From Mariluticola halotolerans (GTDB lineage Bacteria > Pseudomonadota > Alphaproteobacteria > Rhizobiales > Devosiaceae), in contig NZ_CP090960.1 of NCBI RefSeq assembly GCF_021611515.1, forward strand, positions 1,302,001-1,366,000: 64,000 nucleotides of DNA. The letters run 5' to 3'. The notes beneath the pieces were generated by a model that was given only the letters and a program-made list of their open reading frames with translations, had not been told where the DNA came from and made no database searches. Shown here in pieces: positions 24,713 to 34,186 of this stretch; the first letter of the stretch is position 1; each line of letters begins with the position of its first letter. A program made the position numbers and the translations under genes.

Positions 24713-25212
24713 TTTAGTTGTTGCTTAAGCTGCATTCCCCAGCGGGTAACCAATTGGGATATCACGTTTCAAAAAAAGCGACTTCGGACTAAATCCGACA
24801 ACCCGCCCACGCTCTCCTGCGCCGCTCCTCGTCGCCCGAGCGCCTTTAACGTCGACATCGGCACATCAAACCATGGCGCGTATCAAGCCTTGAAAATGGC
24901 GCTGCGCTGGAAAAACCTTCGATATACCCCCATGCATCAACCAATCATTGTTGCACAACAAACTGTGTGATATTTAACATTACAAGTCATTGATATTGAA
25001 ATGTTTTTATAAATACCCGTTTCCCTTGGGCGTACAAAATCTGCTTCCATAACTGGTTGTTCTGCGACCGCATCGGTGATCGGTGGGTGACTTGGTCGGT
25101 TCCTCGTTTATGCGAGGGTTTGGCGGCGCACCCGGCTGCCCTCCATCAAGACCGGCCCACCAGATCCCAGGATTCTTCTTTGCTTTGCAGACTGACCATC
25201 AAGCCCGATTGA
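24713..25212. other. Gene-free right end of the tRNA-Glu island and junction
   Basis: No gene is supported in these 500 nt. An AT-rich segment (about 24,940-25,015) precedes the tRNA-Glu-like repeat at 25020-25035. TAACCAATTGG at 24747-24757 repeats a sequence seen just inside the left end of the island. No integrase remnant is recognisable. Confidence 0.45.
25020..25035 (+). repeat. Putative attachment site, distal copy of the tRNA-Glu 3' end
   Basis: Matches the 3' end of tRNA-Glu(CUC), 14354-14369, at 15 of 16 positions, including a 13-base identical core. There is no tRNA upstream of it, so it is a partial copy. It marks the right boundary of a roughly 10.7-kb segment. Confidence 0.65.
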
Positions 25213-25584
25213 TCAAAGCGGCTTGACCCAGCCATGGCGGCAGTCTGTATGAACCTCCTGCGTGGGGCCGGGAAATTCCGGATCCCCAAAAGATCCAACG
25301 CCGACAGCGATCATGTGAGGTTTGCGCGACGGCTCCCAGAAGACTGTAGAGCCGCAATTTCCGCAAAAGTGGAAGGTTGTAGCGAAGCCTTGATCAGATG
25401 AACGCGCAAAGCTGCTGTACCTCCCAACAACCTTGATGTTCTGCCTGGGGTAGAAGGACGCGATACCGAAGGGCGATCCGGTGCGTTTCTGGCACTCGAT
25501 GCAATGACATAGCGAGACCAGTTCCGGTTCACCCTGGCAAGTCACCCTCAAATCACCGCATGAACAGCTTGCCTCTCGCGCCAT
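25213..25584 (-). CDS. GFA-family zinc protein (first copy)
   Basis: A 123-residue protein of the glutathione-dependent formaldehyde-activating enzyme (GFA)/CENP-V family. Zinc-ligand cysteines are visible as ASCSCGDLRV, LCHCIECQKRTGSPFG and HFCGNCGSTVFW. The start at 25584 has GGAG 6 nt upstream; the frame open to 25665 adds an unsupported extension. Most members are not shown to act on formaldehyde, so function is open. It sits just outside the tRNA-Glu island, convergent with nothing close. A second family member is encoded at 42962-43381. Confidence 0.87.
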   Translation of the reverse strand: MAREASCSCGDLRVTCQGEPELVSLCHCIECQKRTGSPFGIASFYPRQNIKVVGRYSSFARSSDQGFATTFHFCGNCGSTVFWEPSRKPHMIAVGVGSFGDPEFPGPTQEVHTDCRHGWVKPL

Positions 25585-25766
25585 ATCCCACTCCGTTGCT
25601 GGGCAAAAATAGGTCTGAAATTCAGTTTCATACAAGAGGATGCAGCCGGCGCGGCAAAGTTGCAACTTTCAACGATACCGCACCGAGAAAAGGGCAAGGG
25701 GAACATGAGCGCGCTTGATTCTTGGGTGCATTGCTCCGAAGATGCAGGCAAATCAGGAGCCATATC

Positions 25767-26375
25767 ATGTCGCTTGAATTTCTGCTGACGTCACTGGTTG
25801 TTGTGCTGCTACCCGGGACCGGCGTGATTTATACACTGGCTGTCGGCCTTGGACATGGGTTCAAGGCGAGTATCGCCGCCGCATTTGGGTGCACCCTTGG
25901 CATTGTACCTGCAGCAATTGCCAGTATCGCCGGACTGGCTGCCCTGCTCCATACCAGTGCATTGGCGTTTCAAACGATCAAGTATCTTGGGGTCGTCTAT
26001 CTGTTTTACATGGCCTGGAAGATTCTCAAGGACAACACTGTGATGGAAGTGTCGGAGAACAAGGCCGAGACCGGCTATTGGCGCATTGCGACGACGGGCA
26101 CCTTGCTCAACATCCTCAATCCCAAATTGTCGCTGTTCTTTCTGGCTTTCCTGCCTCAATTCATTTCACCGACCGCCCCGAATGCGATGACGTCGCTGAT
26201 CTGGCTGGCGGTCGTGTTCATGGCGATGACGTTTGTCGTTTTTGTCGCTTATGGCGCATTTGCTGCTTCGGCGCGCGACTATGTCATTCGCCGGCCAAGC
26301 GTCATGAAATGGATCAAGCGTTGCTTTGCGGGGACGTTTGGCTTTCTGGGTGCCAAGCTGGCGGTGTCAGATTGA
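25767..26375 (+). CDS. LysE-family amino-acid exporter
   Basis: A 202-residue inner-membrane exporter of the LysE/RhtB type with about five to six hydrophobic segments. The family start is clear: EFLLTSLVVVLLPGTGVIYTLAVGLGHG, with the conserved Pro-Gly pair. TGTLLNILNPKLSLFFLAFLPQF is the second conserved block with Asn-Pro-Lys. The start at 25767 has AGGAG 7 nt upstream. Members export basic or neutral amino acids and derivatives; the substrate is not predictable here. No LysG-type regulator gene is adjacent. Confidence 0.9.
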   Translation: MSLEFLLTSLVVVLLPGTGVIYTLAVGLGHGFKASIAAAFGCTLGIVPAAIASIAGLAALLHTSALAFQTIKYLGVVYLFYMAWKILKDNTVMEVSENKAETGYWRIATTGTLLNILNPKLSLFFLAFLPQFISPTAPNAMTSLIWLAVVFMAMTFVVFVAYGAFAASARDYVIRRPSVMKWIKRCFAGTFGFLGAKLAVSD

Positions 26376-26400
26376 AAAGGACGCCCAAGGGCGACCCGGT

Positions 26401-28017
26401 TCAGACGCTATTTGCACGGATCATGTCAGCTGCTTTTTCGGCGATCATAATGACGGGGGATGCGGTGTTGCCGGAGACGATTTTGGGCATGATTGACGCG
26501 TCCACCACCCTTAGCCCGTCGACACCGTGAACCCTTAGATCCGCGCCGACGACGGCCGATGGGTCGTCGCCCATCTTGCAGGTGCCGACGGGATGGAAGA
26601 TGGTTGTGGCGATGTTGCCTGCTTCGCGCAACAGGTCAGCGTCGGAAGATATCGCCAGCCCCGGCAGGAATTCTTGCGGTTGATAGCGCTGCAACGCCTT
26701 GGCCGTCATGATACGGCGTGCCTGCTTTATGGATTCCACCGCCACTTGCTGGTCCCGCGCTGCACTCAGATAGTTGAGACGGATTTCCGGCTGAACCGCA
26801 ATGTCGGGGCTGGAAATGTGTGTTGCGCCGACACTTTCGGGCCTGAGATTACACACGGAAACCGTGATCGCGGGAAAATCATGTAGCGGATCGCCGAGCT
26901 TGTCTGTCGACAGGGGCTGCACGTGATATTCAAGGTCGGGAGTTTCGAGGGACGGATCGGACTTTGTGAACATGCCGAACTGGCTTGGGGCCATGGAAAG
27001 CGGGCCGGAGCGTGTGAACGCATATTGCGCCGCCATTCCGGCCTTGCCGACAATCGAATTTGCGATCGTGTTCAGCGTTTTGGCACCGTTCACCTTGTAA
27101 ACAGTGCGAATTTGCAGGTGGTCCTGAAGATTCTCACCGACGCCCCGGCTTTCATGGACGACGTCGATGCCCGCGTCCGCAAGCAGGTCGGGCCGGCCGA
27201 TGCCTGAATATTCAAGAATACGTGGCGAATTGATTGCGCCGGCGGCGAGCAAAACCTCGGCATCTGCGAACACCTCACGGCTTACGCCGCGATGGCGGAA
27301 ACGCACGCCGCGCACCGCCCTGCCCTCCAGAACAAGGCTTTCTGTCTCTGCATGGGTGAGCACCCGCAGATTTGGCCGTTTCATCGCGGGGCGCAGGAAG
27401 GCCTTGGCGGCGTTCCAGCGGACGCCATTATTCTGATTAACCTCGAAAAAGCCGCTGCCTTCGTTATTGCCGTCATTGAAGTCGTTTCGTGGTTCGACCC
27501 CAAATTCGGTGGCACCCTGCTGTACGGCGCGCAGGATGTCCCATTTCAGGCGTTGCCGGGACACTTTCCATTCGCCATTGCCACCATGAAGAGCGTTGGC
27601 GCCCCCATGGTGAGCTTCCGACTTCAAAAAATAAGGCAGGACATCATCCCAGCCCCAGCCTTTATTGCCCAGCTGCCGCCAGCGATCGTAATCGGCGGCC
27701 TGTCCGCGCATATAGATCATGCCGTTGATGGAGGTGCAGCCGCCGAGCAGCTTGCCGCGCGGATAGGCCAGGGACCTGCCGTTGAGGCCCTCTTCCCTAA
27801 CGGTCTTCATCATCCAGTCGGTACGTGGATTGCCGATGCAAAACAAATAGCCAATGGGCACGTGCACCCAGTGATAATTGTCGCTGCCGCCCGCCTCGAG
27901 CAGGAGAACACGCGTTGCGGGGTTCTCACTCAACCGGTTGGCGAGGACGCAACCCGCTGTGCCAGCGCCGACGATGATGTAATCATACCGCCCATCCAGT
28001 GTGTCCGCTCGTGACAT
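26401..28017 (-). CDS. GMC-family FAD oxidoreductase (choline-dehydrogenase-like)
   Basis: A 538-residue flavoprotein of the glucose-methanol-choline family. The FAD-binding motif [19 protein letters not shown] lies near residue 15, GMC signature 1 around [18 protein letters not shown], signature 2 around [15 protein letters not shown], and the C-terminal catalytic His region [17 protein letters not shown]. The start at 28017 has AGGA upstream; frames from 28038 or 28050 are also open. It is the last gene of the nine-gene polyol operon, 36 nt after the kinase gene. It probably oxidises an alcohol related to the imported polyol; the substrate is not known. Confidence 0.88.
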   Translation of the reverse strand: MSRADTLDGRYDYIIVGAGTAGCVLANRLSENPATRVLLLEAGGSDNYHWVHVPIGYLFCIGNPRTDWMMKTVREEGLNGRSLAYPRGKLLGGCTSINGMIYMRGQAADYDRWRQLGNKGWGWDDVLPYFLKSEAHHGGANALHGGNGEWKVSRQRLKWDILRAVQQGATEFGVEPRNDFNDGNNEGSGFFEVNQNNGVRWNAAKAFLRPAMKRPNLRVLTHAETESLVLEGRAVRGVRFRHRGVSREVFADAEVLLAAGAINSPRILEYSGIGRPDLLADAGIDVVHESRGVGENLQDHLQIRTVYKVNGAKTLNTIANSIVGKAGMAAQYAFTRSGPLSMAPSQFGMFTKSDPSLETPDLEYHVQPLSTDKLGDPLHDFPAITVSVCNLRPESVGATHISSPDIAVQPEIRLNYLSAARDQQVAVESIKQARRIMTAKALQRYQPQEFLPGLAISSDADLLREAGNIATTIFHPVGTCKMGDDPSAVVGADLRVHGVDGLRVVDASIMPKIVSGNTASPVIMIAEKAADMIRANSV

Positions 28018-28053
28018 GCGTTTTCCTGTTGTAAGCATTGACTGTTCCAAGAC

Positions 28054-29568
28054 CTAGTTTTGACCTGCATCACTGAGGCGTGTCCAGAAGCCGTTGAGGG
28101 TTTCTGACAGCTCCCGGAACATGGCGTAGCGTCGATCATAGTGGGCCCGTTGGTTTTTATCGGGCACGAACCGGCTCCTTGGCCGGGTCATGGCGGCGAC
28201 GGCCTGTTCGTAATCCGCAAAAATGCCGGCACCAACGCCCGCGCCAATCGCGGCGCCAAGCGCGCCGGTTTCCTGCGCGTCGGCAACGGTGATCGGCATA
28301 TCCAGACCATCAGCAAAAATCTGGGGCCAATAAGGGCTGCGCGCACCGCCGCCCGACATGATGGCGCGTTCGACGGACACACCTGCACCGGCGAGAACCT
28401 CTATATGGCGGCGATGTTCGAACATGACGCCCTCAAACAGCGCCCGCAACAAATGCCCCTCCCCGTGCCAGCCGGCAATGCCATAGAAGCCCGCGCGGTA
28501 ACCGGCACCCAGACGGGAGCCATAAAGATAAGGATGAAACATTGGATCATCGTGGCGCGGCTCGACCATGCCGACATGATCGTTGCAATAGCCGAACGGA
28601 TCGTCGTGATGGGCCCCACGCTCAACCAGTTCGCGCACATACCATTCAAGATTGGAGGCGGAGGTGGCGCTGGATTCGATATTCATGAACCGCCCCGGCC
28701 CGAACCCTGCGACCATGAAGATGCCGCCATCAACGATGGGTGCGCGCGATATCACCTGATTGATCGACCATGTTCCCGCGATTATGGAGGCATCGCCTTC
28801 AGCCACCACACCAGAACCCAGCGCGCTGGCGATTACATCGAAGAAGCCGCCGACGACCGGCGTGCCTTCAGCCAGGCCAGTCTGTGCAGCTGCGCTGGCG
28901 TTCACGGTCCCCGCAATCCCGGACGGGTCGATCAAACGCGGCAGCATCGTCCGCGCGTCACCCAGTCCATAAAGTGCAAGCAGATCGTCGTCATAGGTGC
29001 ACTCGGGCATGCGCAGCAAGCCACAACCCGACATGTCGGAAACGTCGCTGACACGTTCGCCTGTCAATTGGTAGGTTATGAAATCCTTGCACAGCAAGAC
29101 GGTGCCGACCCGCGCATAGAGTTCGGGCCTGTTCTGTTTGATCCATGCCAGAAGGACCGGCGTTTGCGAGGGCCATGGCCGCTGGAGGCATAGCGCGTGA
29201 AGCGCTGTGCCCTGGGACTGATCGATGTTGTCTGCGAGGTCTGCGGCGCGGGCATCGAGTGACTGAATACCAATCAGCGGCGCATCGTCCTGATCCAGCA
29301 GATATAATCCGTTGCCGTGGCCCGCACATCCAATGGCGGCGATCTGCCCGGGGGCAATGCCGGCCTGCGCAATACAGGTCTGGATAGCGACACGGGCATT
29401 GGCCCATAGTTCGTCCAGATTGCGCTCTACGTGGCCGGGTTGCGGGGTGGAGGATTGACCATCCAGCGCGTGCATGGCGACCTGATGCCCCTCGAGATCG
29501 AAGAGCACCGCCTTGATGACGGTGTTGCCGGCATCAAGGCCCAGCAGATAGGTTTTGCTGTCAGCCAC
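28054..29568 (-). CDS. FGGY-family carbohydrate kinase
   Basis: A sugar or polyol kinase of the FGGY family (504 residues from the GTG at 29568; an ATG-started frame to 29610 is also open). The N-terminal phosphate-binding strand is LLGLDAGNTVIKAVLFD, and FGGY-type blocks ALGAAIGAGVGAGIF and GGGARSPYWPQIFADGLD lie in the C-terminal half. The sequence resembles L-xylulose kinase LyxK and erythritol kinase EryA as I recall them. The GTG start overlaps the stop of the aldolase gene by 8 nt, which implies translational coupling. With the GlpD-like dehydrogenase and aldolase it should phosphorylate a polyol or ketose before oxidation and cleavage. Confidence 0.87.
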   Translation of the reverse strand: MADSKTYLLGLDAGNTVIKAVLFDLEGHQVAMHALDGQSSTPQPGHVERNLDELWANARVAIQTCIAQAGIAPGQIAAIGCAGHGNGLYLLDQDDAPLIGIQSLDARAADLADNIDQSQGTALHALCLQRPWPSQTPVLLAWIKQNRPELYARVGTVLLCKDFITYQLTGERVSDVSDMSGCGLLRMPECTYDDDLLALYGLGDARTMLPRLIDPSGIAGTVNASAAAQTGLAEGTPVVGGFFDVIASALGSGVVAEGDASIIAGTWSINQVISRAPIVDGGIFMVAGFGPGRFMNIESSATSASNLEWYVRELVERGAHHDDPFGYCNDHVGMVEPRHDDPMFHPYLYGSRLGAGYRAGFYGIAGWHGEGHLLRALFEGVMFEHRRHIEVLAGAGVSVERAIMSGGGARSPYWPQIFADGLDMPITVADAQETGALGAAIGAGVGAGIFADYEQAVAAMTRPRSRFVPDKNQRAHYDRRYAMFRELSETLNGFWTRLSDAGQN

Positions 29569-30403
29569 GGTTGTAAACGTCCCATGCCTGTTCGCCTGAT
29601 GCCCCATCATGAATGATGGCCATCAGGGCTGAAACGACCGCGCTGGGGTTGTCGTGCTGATAGATATTGCGGCCATAGACCATTCCTTGTGCACCCTGTG
29701 CCATCAGTGCTGCCGATTTTGCCAGCACGGCCTTGAGATCCTCTTTGCCGCCACCGCGCACCAGAACCGGCACGCGCGCAGCCTCGATCACCCGATGAAA
29801 GTCGTCTGGGTTATCCGTGGGATCGGCCTTGATGATATCCGCTCCCATTTCGCTTGCAAGCCGCACAAGGGTGACGATCTTTTCGGCGTCTCCATCGACC
29901 TGGTAACCCCCGCGCACGTCATTGGGCAGCATGACCAGCGGTTCAATCATCAAAGGCATGCCGTATTGGTGACACGCAGCGCGCACACGGCTGATATTTT
30001 CAACGCATTGCCGGAAGAGCTCCGGCTCGTCAGGCAACATGAACAGGTTGACCACGACACAGGCTGCGTCCATCTCAAGCGCGCCAATGATCGGCTCGTC
30101 AGCATTTTGCAACATCGACCACATCACCCTGTGGCGCTGGTCGTTATACGGGTTGCCCATATCGATGCGCATCACCAATGCAGGTTTGTCCTTTTCGGGC
30201 CGCGACTGTAGCAGGTCGGCCTGACCGTAAGCGCACTGAATGGCGTCGGGCTTTGCCTTGATGAGGGTATCCATCACGCCTGCCATGTCTTCCAGACCAA
30301 CGAGGAAACCCGGCTCATTGCAGACACCATGGTCAATCGCGACATCAAGACATCCGCCATTGGTGAACATCCGGTTCATTCGGGCCTTGGTGCTTATACG
30401 CAT
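29561..30403 (-). CDS. Class I DhnA-type aldolase (FbaB/LsrF/DeoC-like)
   Basis: A 280-residue TIM-barrel aldolase of the DhnA/DeoC/LacD group. CLDVAIDHG near residue 18 is the typical start of the barrel. GADIIKADPTDN contains the presumed Schiff-base lysine, and the phosphate-binding VLVRGGGKED and GMVYGRNIYQ loops follow. It overlaps the upstream dehydrogenase gene by 10 nt and the downstream kinase start by 8 nt, so the three are tightly coupled. A role in cleaving or rearranging the phosphorylated keto-sugar made by the kinase and dehydrogenase is likely; whether it is an aldolase, transaldolase or thiolase cannot be told. Confidence 0.85.
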   Translation of the reverse strand: MRISTKARMNRMFTNGGCLDVAIDHGVCNEPGFLVGLEDMAGVMDTLIKAKPDAIQCAYGQADLLQSRPEKDKPALVMRIDMGNPYNDQRHRVMWSMLQNADEPIIGALEMDAACVVVNLFMLPDEPELFRQCVENISRVRAACHQYGMPLMIEPLVMLPNDVRGGYQVDGDAEKIVTLVRLASEMGADIIKADPTDNPDDFHRVIEAARVPVLVRGGGKEDLKAVLAKSAALMAQGAQGMVYGRNIYQHDNPSAVVSALMAIIHDGASGEQAWDVYNRG

Positions 30404-32124
30404 GCTTTATTCCTTTCGCGGCTACGCTCTTCAAGCATCTCGCGTGAGACGCCGTAAAATTCTTCCAGTTCGGTGACCATGGCTTCCGTTTCGCGCGCCC
30501 GGCGCGCTTCATCCCAACCCAGTTCGTCTGCGGCAATAGCGGCAATCCGGTCGATGATGCCGGACGATACCTGTCCGGTAATGGCGAGCGGGGTCCGGCG
30601 CAAAATCAGGTCGCCGAGCCCGCGGGCGAATTCATGACGGATGAGAAAGGCGATTTCGGCAGCGGTTATGACCGTTGCGGAATCGAGTGGCATATCGTCC
30701 GTGTGCGTTTTGCAAAACGACAGAACCTCGCTGGCGCGCGTGCCATAGACATCAAGCAGATGCGTTGCGCGATCCTTTGTGACCCCATGGGTTTGCACCA
30801 GGTCCGCCATAAGGTTGAGGTGTTCTTTTGCAAATTCGGCGCCACCGCCTATTGCCATATCAGCGGTTTCGGCGCGGCGCGTCTTGCCCAGTTCGGCCAG
30901 AACGGCATCGGCGGCCTGCTCCGCAAAGGCGCGAAAGGTGGTCCACTTGCCGCCCACCATGCAGAACTGGGTGGGATGCCCTTCGATGCGATGCACAAGA
31001 TGGCCACGCGAAATGCGCCCGGTAAAGTCATGATCGCTTTTGGGCAAGGGCCTTATGCCGCTATAGCTGAAAACGACATCATCATCGGCAATGGAAATGC
31101 CGGGGAAGACCAGACGTATGGCGTTGAGAATGTAGTCCTGCTCTTCAGGCTCGCACTTTACGCGACGCGGCGCATCGACCCGAATATCGGTAGAGCCCGC
31201 CAGCACCTTGCCCAGATAGGGAAACAGAATACAGACGCGACCGTCGGCATTATCAAACAGCATCATATGGCCATCGAGAGCCTCGTGAAGCTCGTCATTT
31301 TCGAGAATGACATGTGACCCCTTGGTGCCCGAAACCATGTCTGTGGGTATCTCGGCACTGTCAGCCAATAATTTCGTGACATCATCCAGCCAGGCCCCGG
31401 ACGCGTTGACGACCGCCCGTGCGCTTACCTTGCACGTGCTGCCGGTTTCACGATCGGTGATTGTGAAACCATCCTTGCTGGTTGCGAGCTCGGCATAGTT
31501 GACCGCCAGGCTTTGTGGCGAAAGGCGCATGGTATCGAGCAGCACTTCAACACCAAGCCGCTCCGGATAGCTCACCCATGCGTCATGATAAATTGCCGAG
31601 AATTTCACACTCGGTGTGATTTTTGGCCAGCGCCTGAACGTCGCGCGCCCGCCATGGAAGGACGCGCGCGGCAAGCGCCGGCGTTTCCGGGTCATCCAGT
31701 CATAGAGCCGCAGCCCAATGGCGACCGGCAACACCCCTCGGTTCGCCGGTTTTGTGCTGAGGCCGAAAAATCCTGCCGCGCCGTTGAGCAATCCGGAGAA
31801 GACCGAAGTGATGGGAATCATGGTGGGCAGCGGGCGCACCATGTGCGGCGCATTCTGGAGCAATAGATCGCGTTCGCGCAACGATTCGCGCACCAGATCG
31901 AACTCTCCGTTTTCCAGATAACGCAATCCGCCATGGATCATGCGTGACGGGGCCGCACTGCATCCAGAGCAGAAATCGTTGCGCTCGATCAAAAGCACAC
32001 GCAGACCCTGAAGCGCCAGTTCGCGAAAAACGCCAATACCATTGATGCCACCGCCGACAACAATGACGTCGAACACACCGTCCGTGCGGAGCAAATCAAA
32101 GTTGTCGTTTCGTTTTTCTGGCAT
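30394..32124 (-). CDS. GlpD-like FAD-dependent polyol-phosphate dehydrogenase
   Basis: A 576-residue flavoprotein of the glycerol-3-phosphate dehydrogenase (GlpD) family. FAD-binding motif DVIVVGGGINGIGVFRELAL, then LLIERNDFCSGCSAAPSRMIHGGLRYLE with the GlpD signature, and the substrate-site block YSGIRPLPKSD. The C-terminal DAO_C-like domain runs from about residue 430. The start at 32124 has GGAG 5 nt upstream and is preferred to an upstream start at 32145. Its place beside an FGGY kinase and SorC-type regulator matches erythritol-type loci, where the EryB homologue oxidises erythritol-4-phosphate. The actual substrate may be another polyol phosphate. Confidence 0.88.
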   Translation of the reverse strand: MPEKRNDNFDLLRTDGVFDVIVVGGGINGIGVFRELALQGLRVLLIERNDFCSGCSAAPSRMIHGGLRYLENGEFDLVRESLRERDLLLQNAPHMVRPLPTMIPITSVFSGLLNGAAGFFGLSTKPANRGVLPVAIGLRLYDWMTRKRRRLPRASFHGGRATFRRWPKITPSVKFSAIYHDAWVSYPERLGVEVLLDTMRLSPQSLAVNYAELATSKDGFTITDRETGSTCKVSARAVVNASGAWLDDVTKLLADSAEIPTDMVSGTKGSHVILENDELHEALDGHMMLFDNADGRVCILFPYLGKVLAGSTDIRVDAPRRVKCEPEEQDYILNAIRLVFPGISIADDDVVFSYSGIRPLPKSDHDFTGRISRGHLVHRIEGHPTQFCMVGGKWTTFRAFAEQAADAVLAELGKTRRAETADMAIGGGAEFAKEHLNLMADLVQTHGVTKDRATHLLDVYGTRASEVLSFCKTHTDDMPLDSATVITAAEIAFLIRHEFARGLGDLILRRTPLAITGQVSSGIIDRIAAIAADELGWDEARRARETEAMVTELEEFYGVSREMLEERSRERNKACV

Positions 32125-32184
32125 CACTACTCCGTTCACCGCCAAGAAGACGGATCCACAACAGGTCTGGTTCTCAGGTCTCGT

Positions 32185-33183
32185 TCAGCTGTCGAGGTCG
32201 ATCAAATATGTCTTGGTTGCTGCACCAATCGCATCGATTTCGCCGGATGACAGGCGGAGGCGTCCGGCCTTGGCGTTTTCACGCGCCTGATCGGGATTGC
32301 GGGCACCGCAAAGCGCAAATGTGATCCCGGGTTGCTGCAGGGTCCAGGCAATGACGATTTGTGCTTTTGTGGCCTGATGTTCGGCGGCAATCGGCGCGAC
32401 GACTGCATCCATCAACCGTGCCACCTTCTCGCGGTTGGCCAGTGAGAAACGTGGATTGTCTTTCCGCTGATCATCACCGGTAAATTCGCGCTCAGGCCCC
32501 ATTTTGCCGGAGAGCAAGCCAAGGGCGAGCGACGAATAACTCAATGTCGAGATGTCATGCGCGGCACAGATTGGCAGAAGCGATGTCTCGATATCGCGTT
32601 TGACCATGCTGTATTCTTCCTGAATCGCATCGAGCGATCCGTGGGCGGCATAGGCCTTTAATTCATCGACCGACAAATTGCTGGCGCCGATCGCCCGGAT
32701 CTTGCCTTGTTGCTTCAAATCCAGAAGCGCTTCCATGGTTTCGGAAACAGGCGTGGTGGGATCCTGCCAATGGGTGATGTAGAGATCGATATAATCGGTG
32801 CCGAGACGCGACAGGCTTTGCTCGACTTCATAAATGATCGAATCCTTGCCCAGATGCCGGTGCACCGGGTGCCCGTCATAATCGAAAAAATGATTGCCCT
32901 TTTGGGCATGCCAGATCAGGCCGCATTTGGTGGCCAGCACAACCTGATCCCGACGGTCTTTGATAGCCTTTCCCACAATGGTCTCGGAAAGGCCCTGACC
33001 ATAGGCGGGCGCGGTATCGATCAGGGACACGCCCTCGTCAATCGATGTCTGAATGGCGGCAATCGACTGGCTCTCGTCGGTGCCACCCCACATCCAGCCC
33101 CCGATGGCCCAGGTCCCCAGACCAACGACAGATGCTTCAATTCCGGATTTACCGATTGGACGTTTTATCATTTCAGGCGACAT
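32185..33183 (-). CDS. Aldo/keto reductase of the polyol operon
   Basis: A 332-residue NADPH-dependent aldo/keto reductase. Family features are VVGLGTWAIGGWMWGG, LIDTAPAYGQGLSE (Asp-Tyr of the catalytic tetrad), VLATKCGL (Lys), YIDLYITHWQDP (His), and FALCGARNPDQARENA for the cofactor phosphate. The ATG overlaps the stop of the regulator gene by 11 nt; only a weak AAAGA lies upstream, so translation is probably coupled. The gene is unrelated in detail to the other reductase at 10685. In this operon it may interconvert a sugar aldehyde and the polyol. Confidence 0.88.
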   Translation of the reverse strand: MSPEMIKRPIGKSGIEASVVGLGTWAIGGWMWGGTDESQSIAAIQTSIDEGVSLIDTAPAYGQGLSETIVGKAIKDRRDQVVLATKCGLIWHAQKGNHFFDYDGHPVHRHLGKDSIIYEVEQSLSRLGTDYIDLYITHWQDPTTPVSETMEALLDLKQQGKIRAIGASNLSVDELKAYAAHGSLDAIQEEYSMVKRDIETSLLPICAAHDISTLSYSSLALGLLSGKMGPEREFTGDDQRKDNPRFSLANREKVARLMDAVVAPIAAEHQATKAQIVIAWTLQQPGITFALCGARNPDQARENAKAGRLRLSSGEIDAIGAATKTYLIDLDS

Positions 33184-34153
33184 TCTTTATCTTTCGCATG
33201 GATTCAAGAACCGCAGATGCGGTCTCCTCATCAACGATCAGGGAGTTGATCAGATGGCCGTTAAGCGCGGCGCGGATGGGCTGGACTTTTTCCCCACCAG
33301 CGGCAACACCGATTGTCAGCGGGCATGTCGCCAGATCCGTGGGGTTCAATGCGACCAGGCGTGAATTCAGCGCATAGTCGGCAACCGTGCCGTCTTCCCG
33401 GATAAGGTGCGCCAGAAACTCTGCCGTGACATTGTCCTTGAGCAGCAACTCCCGGTCGGGGTTGGGCAAGGGGTGCAGATCGTAATAGCTGGAGCCCGGT
33501 GTCTTGATTGACCCGATGCCCACCAGCGCCACCGAAGCGTTACGGGCCAGATCAAAGACTTCCTTTGTGGAGTTCATTTCCATGAGCATATCGCGCTGCT
33601 CGCGGTTCTCGGCGAACAAGGGCGCATGAATAAGCATGGCCGAGCCTCCCAGCTTTTCGGCAAGCTGGGTCGTTAGATGATTGACGTCGGTATAGTATTT
33701 GCCCTGCACACCGCCTGTGAGGGGCACAACAGTGACATTGAATTTGCGTTCGGGGTTCAGGTTCCGCACGACCGCACTCACGGCCTTGCCGCCGGTGATG
33801 GCAATCACATCGCCATCGCGAATGGTTTCGAGCAGGTGGTTTGCGGCGGCAAGTCCGACCTGTTGAAGATTGGTATCCGGATTGCCCGGCACCACAGGCG
33901 TGACCACTGTATTGCGAAGGCCGGTGATTTCGGACAGGCCCTTTTCGAGGTCAACGAGGCGCTGGAAAGGGCTTTCAACCGCAATCCGGACCATCCCCAG
34001 CTTGCGTCCCTGGGTGATGAGACGGTTGACTTTGGAGGTCGACAGGTTGAGCCGCTGGGCGATGTCCGACTGTTTCATCTCCTCAATGAAGTGGAGCGTG
34101 AGCACAGTATGGATTTGCCGGATTGCTTCAAAATCGTCTTTGTTCTCAGCCAT
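33173..34153 (-). CDS. SorC/DeoR-type sugar-binding transcriptional regulator
   Basis: A 326-residue regulator of the SorC family. The N-terminal HTH is EEMKQSDIAQRLNLSTSKVNRLI near residues 25-47, followed by a sugar-phosphate-binding domain with GDVIAITGGKAVSAVV, VPLTGGVQG, VALVGIGSIKTPGSSYY and a C-terminal GVAAGGEKVQPIRAALNG. This architecture is shared by EryD, LsrR and SorC, which respond to phosphorylated sugars. It is encoded inside the operon it probably controls, between the permease and the reductase genes. The perfect palindrome at 37989-38010 ahead of the operon is the best candidate operator. Confidence 0.92.
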   Translation of the reverse strand: MAENKDDFEAIRQIHTVLTLHFIEEMKQSDIAQRLNLSTSKVNRLITQGRKLGMVRIAVESPFQRLVDLEKGLSEITGLRNTVVTPVVPGNPDTNLQQVGLAAANHLLETIRDGDVIAITGGKAVSAVVRNLNPERKFNVTVVPLTGGVQGKYYTDVNHLTTQLAEKLGGSAMLIHAPLFAENREQRDMLMEMNSTKEVFDLARNASVALVGIGSIKTPGSSYYDLHPLPNPDRELLLKDNVTAEFLAHLIREDGTVADYALNSRLVALNPTDLATCPLTIGVAAGGEKVQPIRAALNGHLINSLIVDEETASAVLESMRKIKNVA

Positions 34154-34186
34154 GCGATTTTCCCAGTGTTGTATAAACGGGCATGC

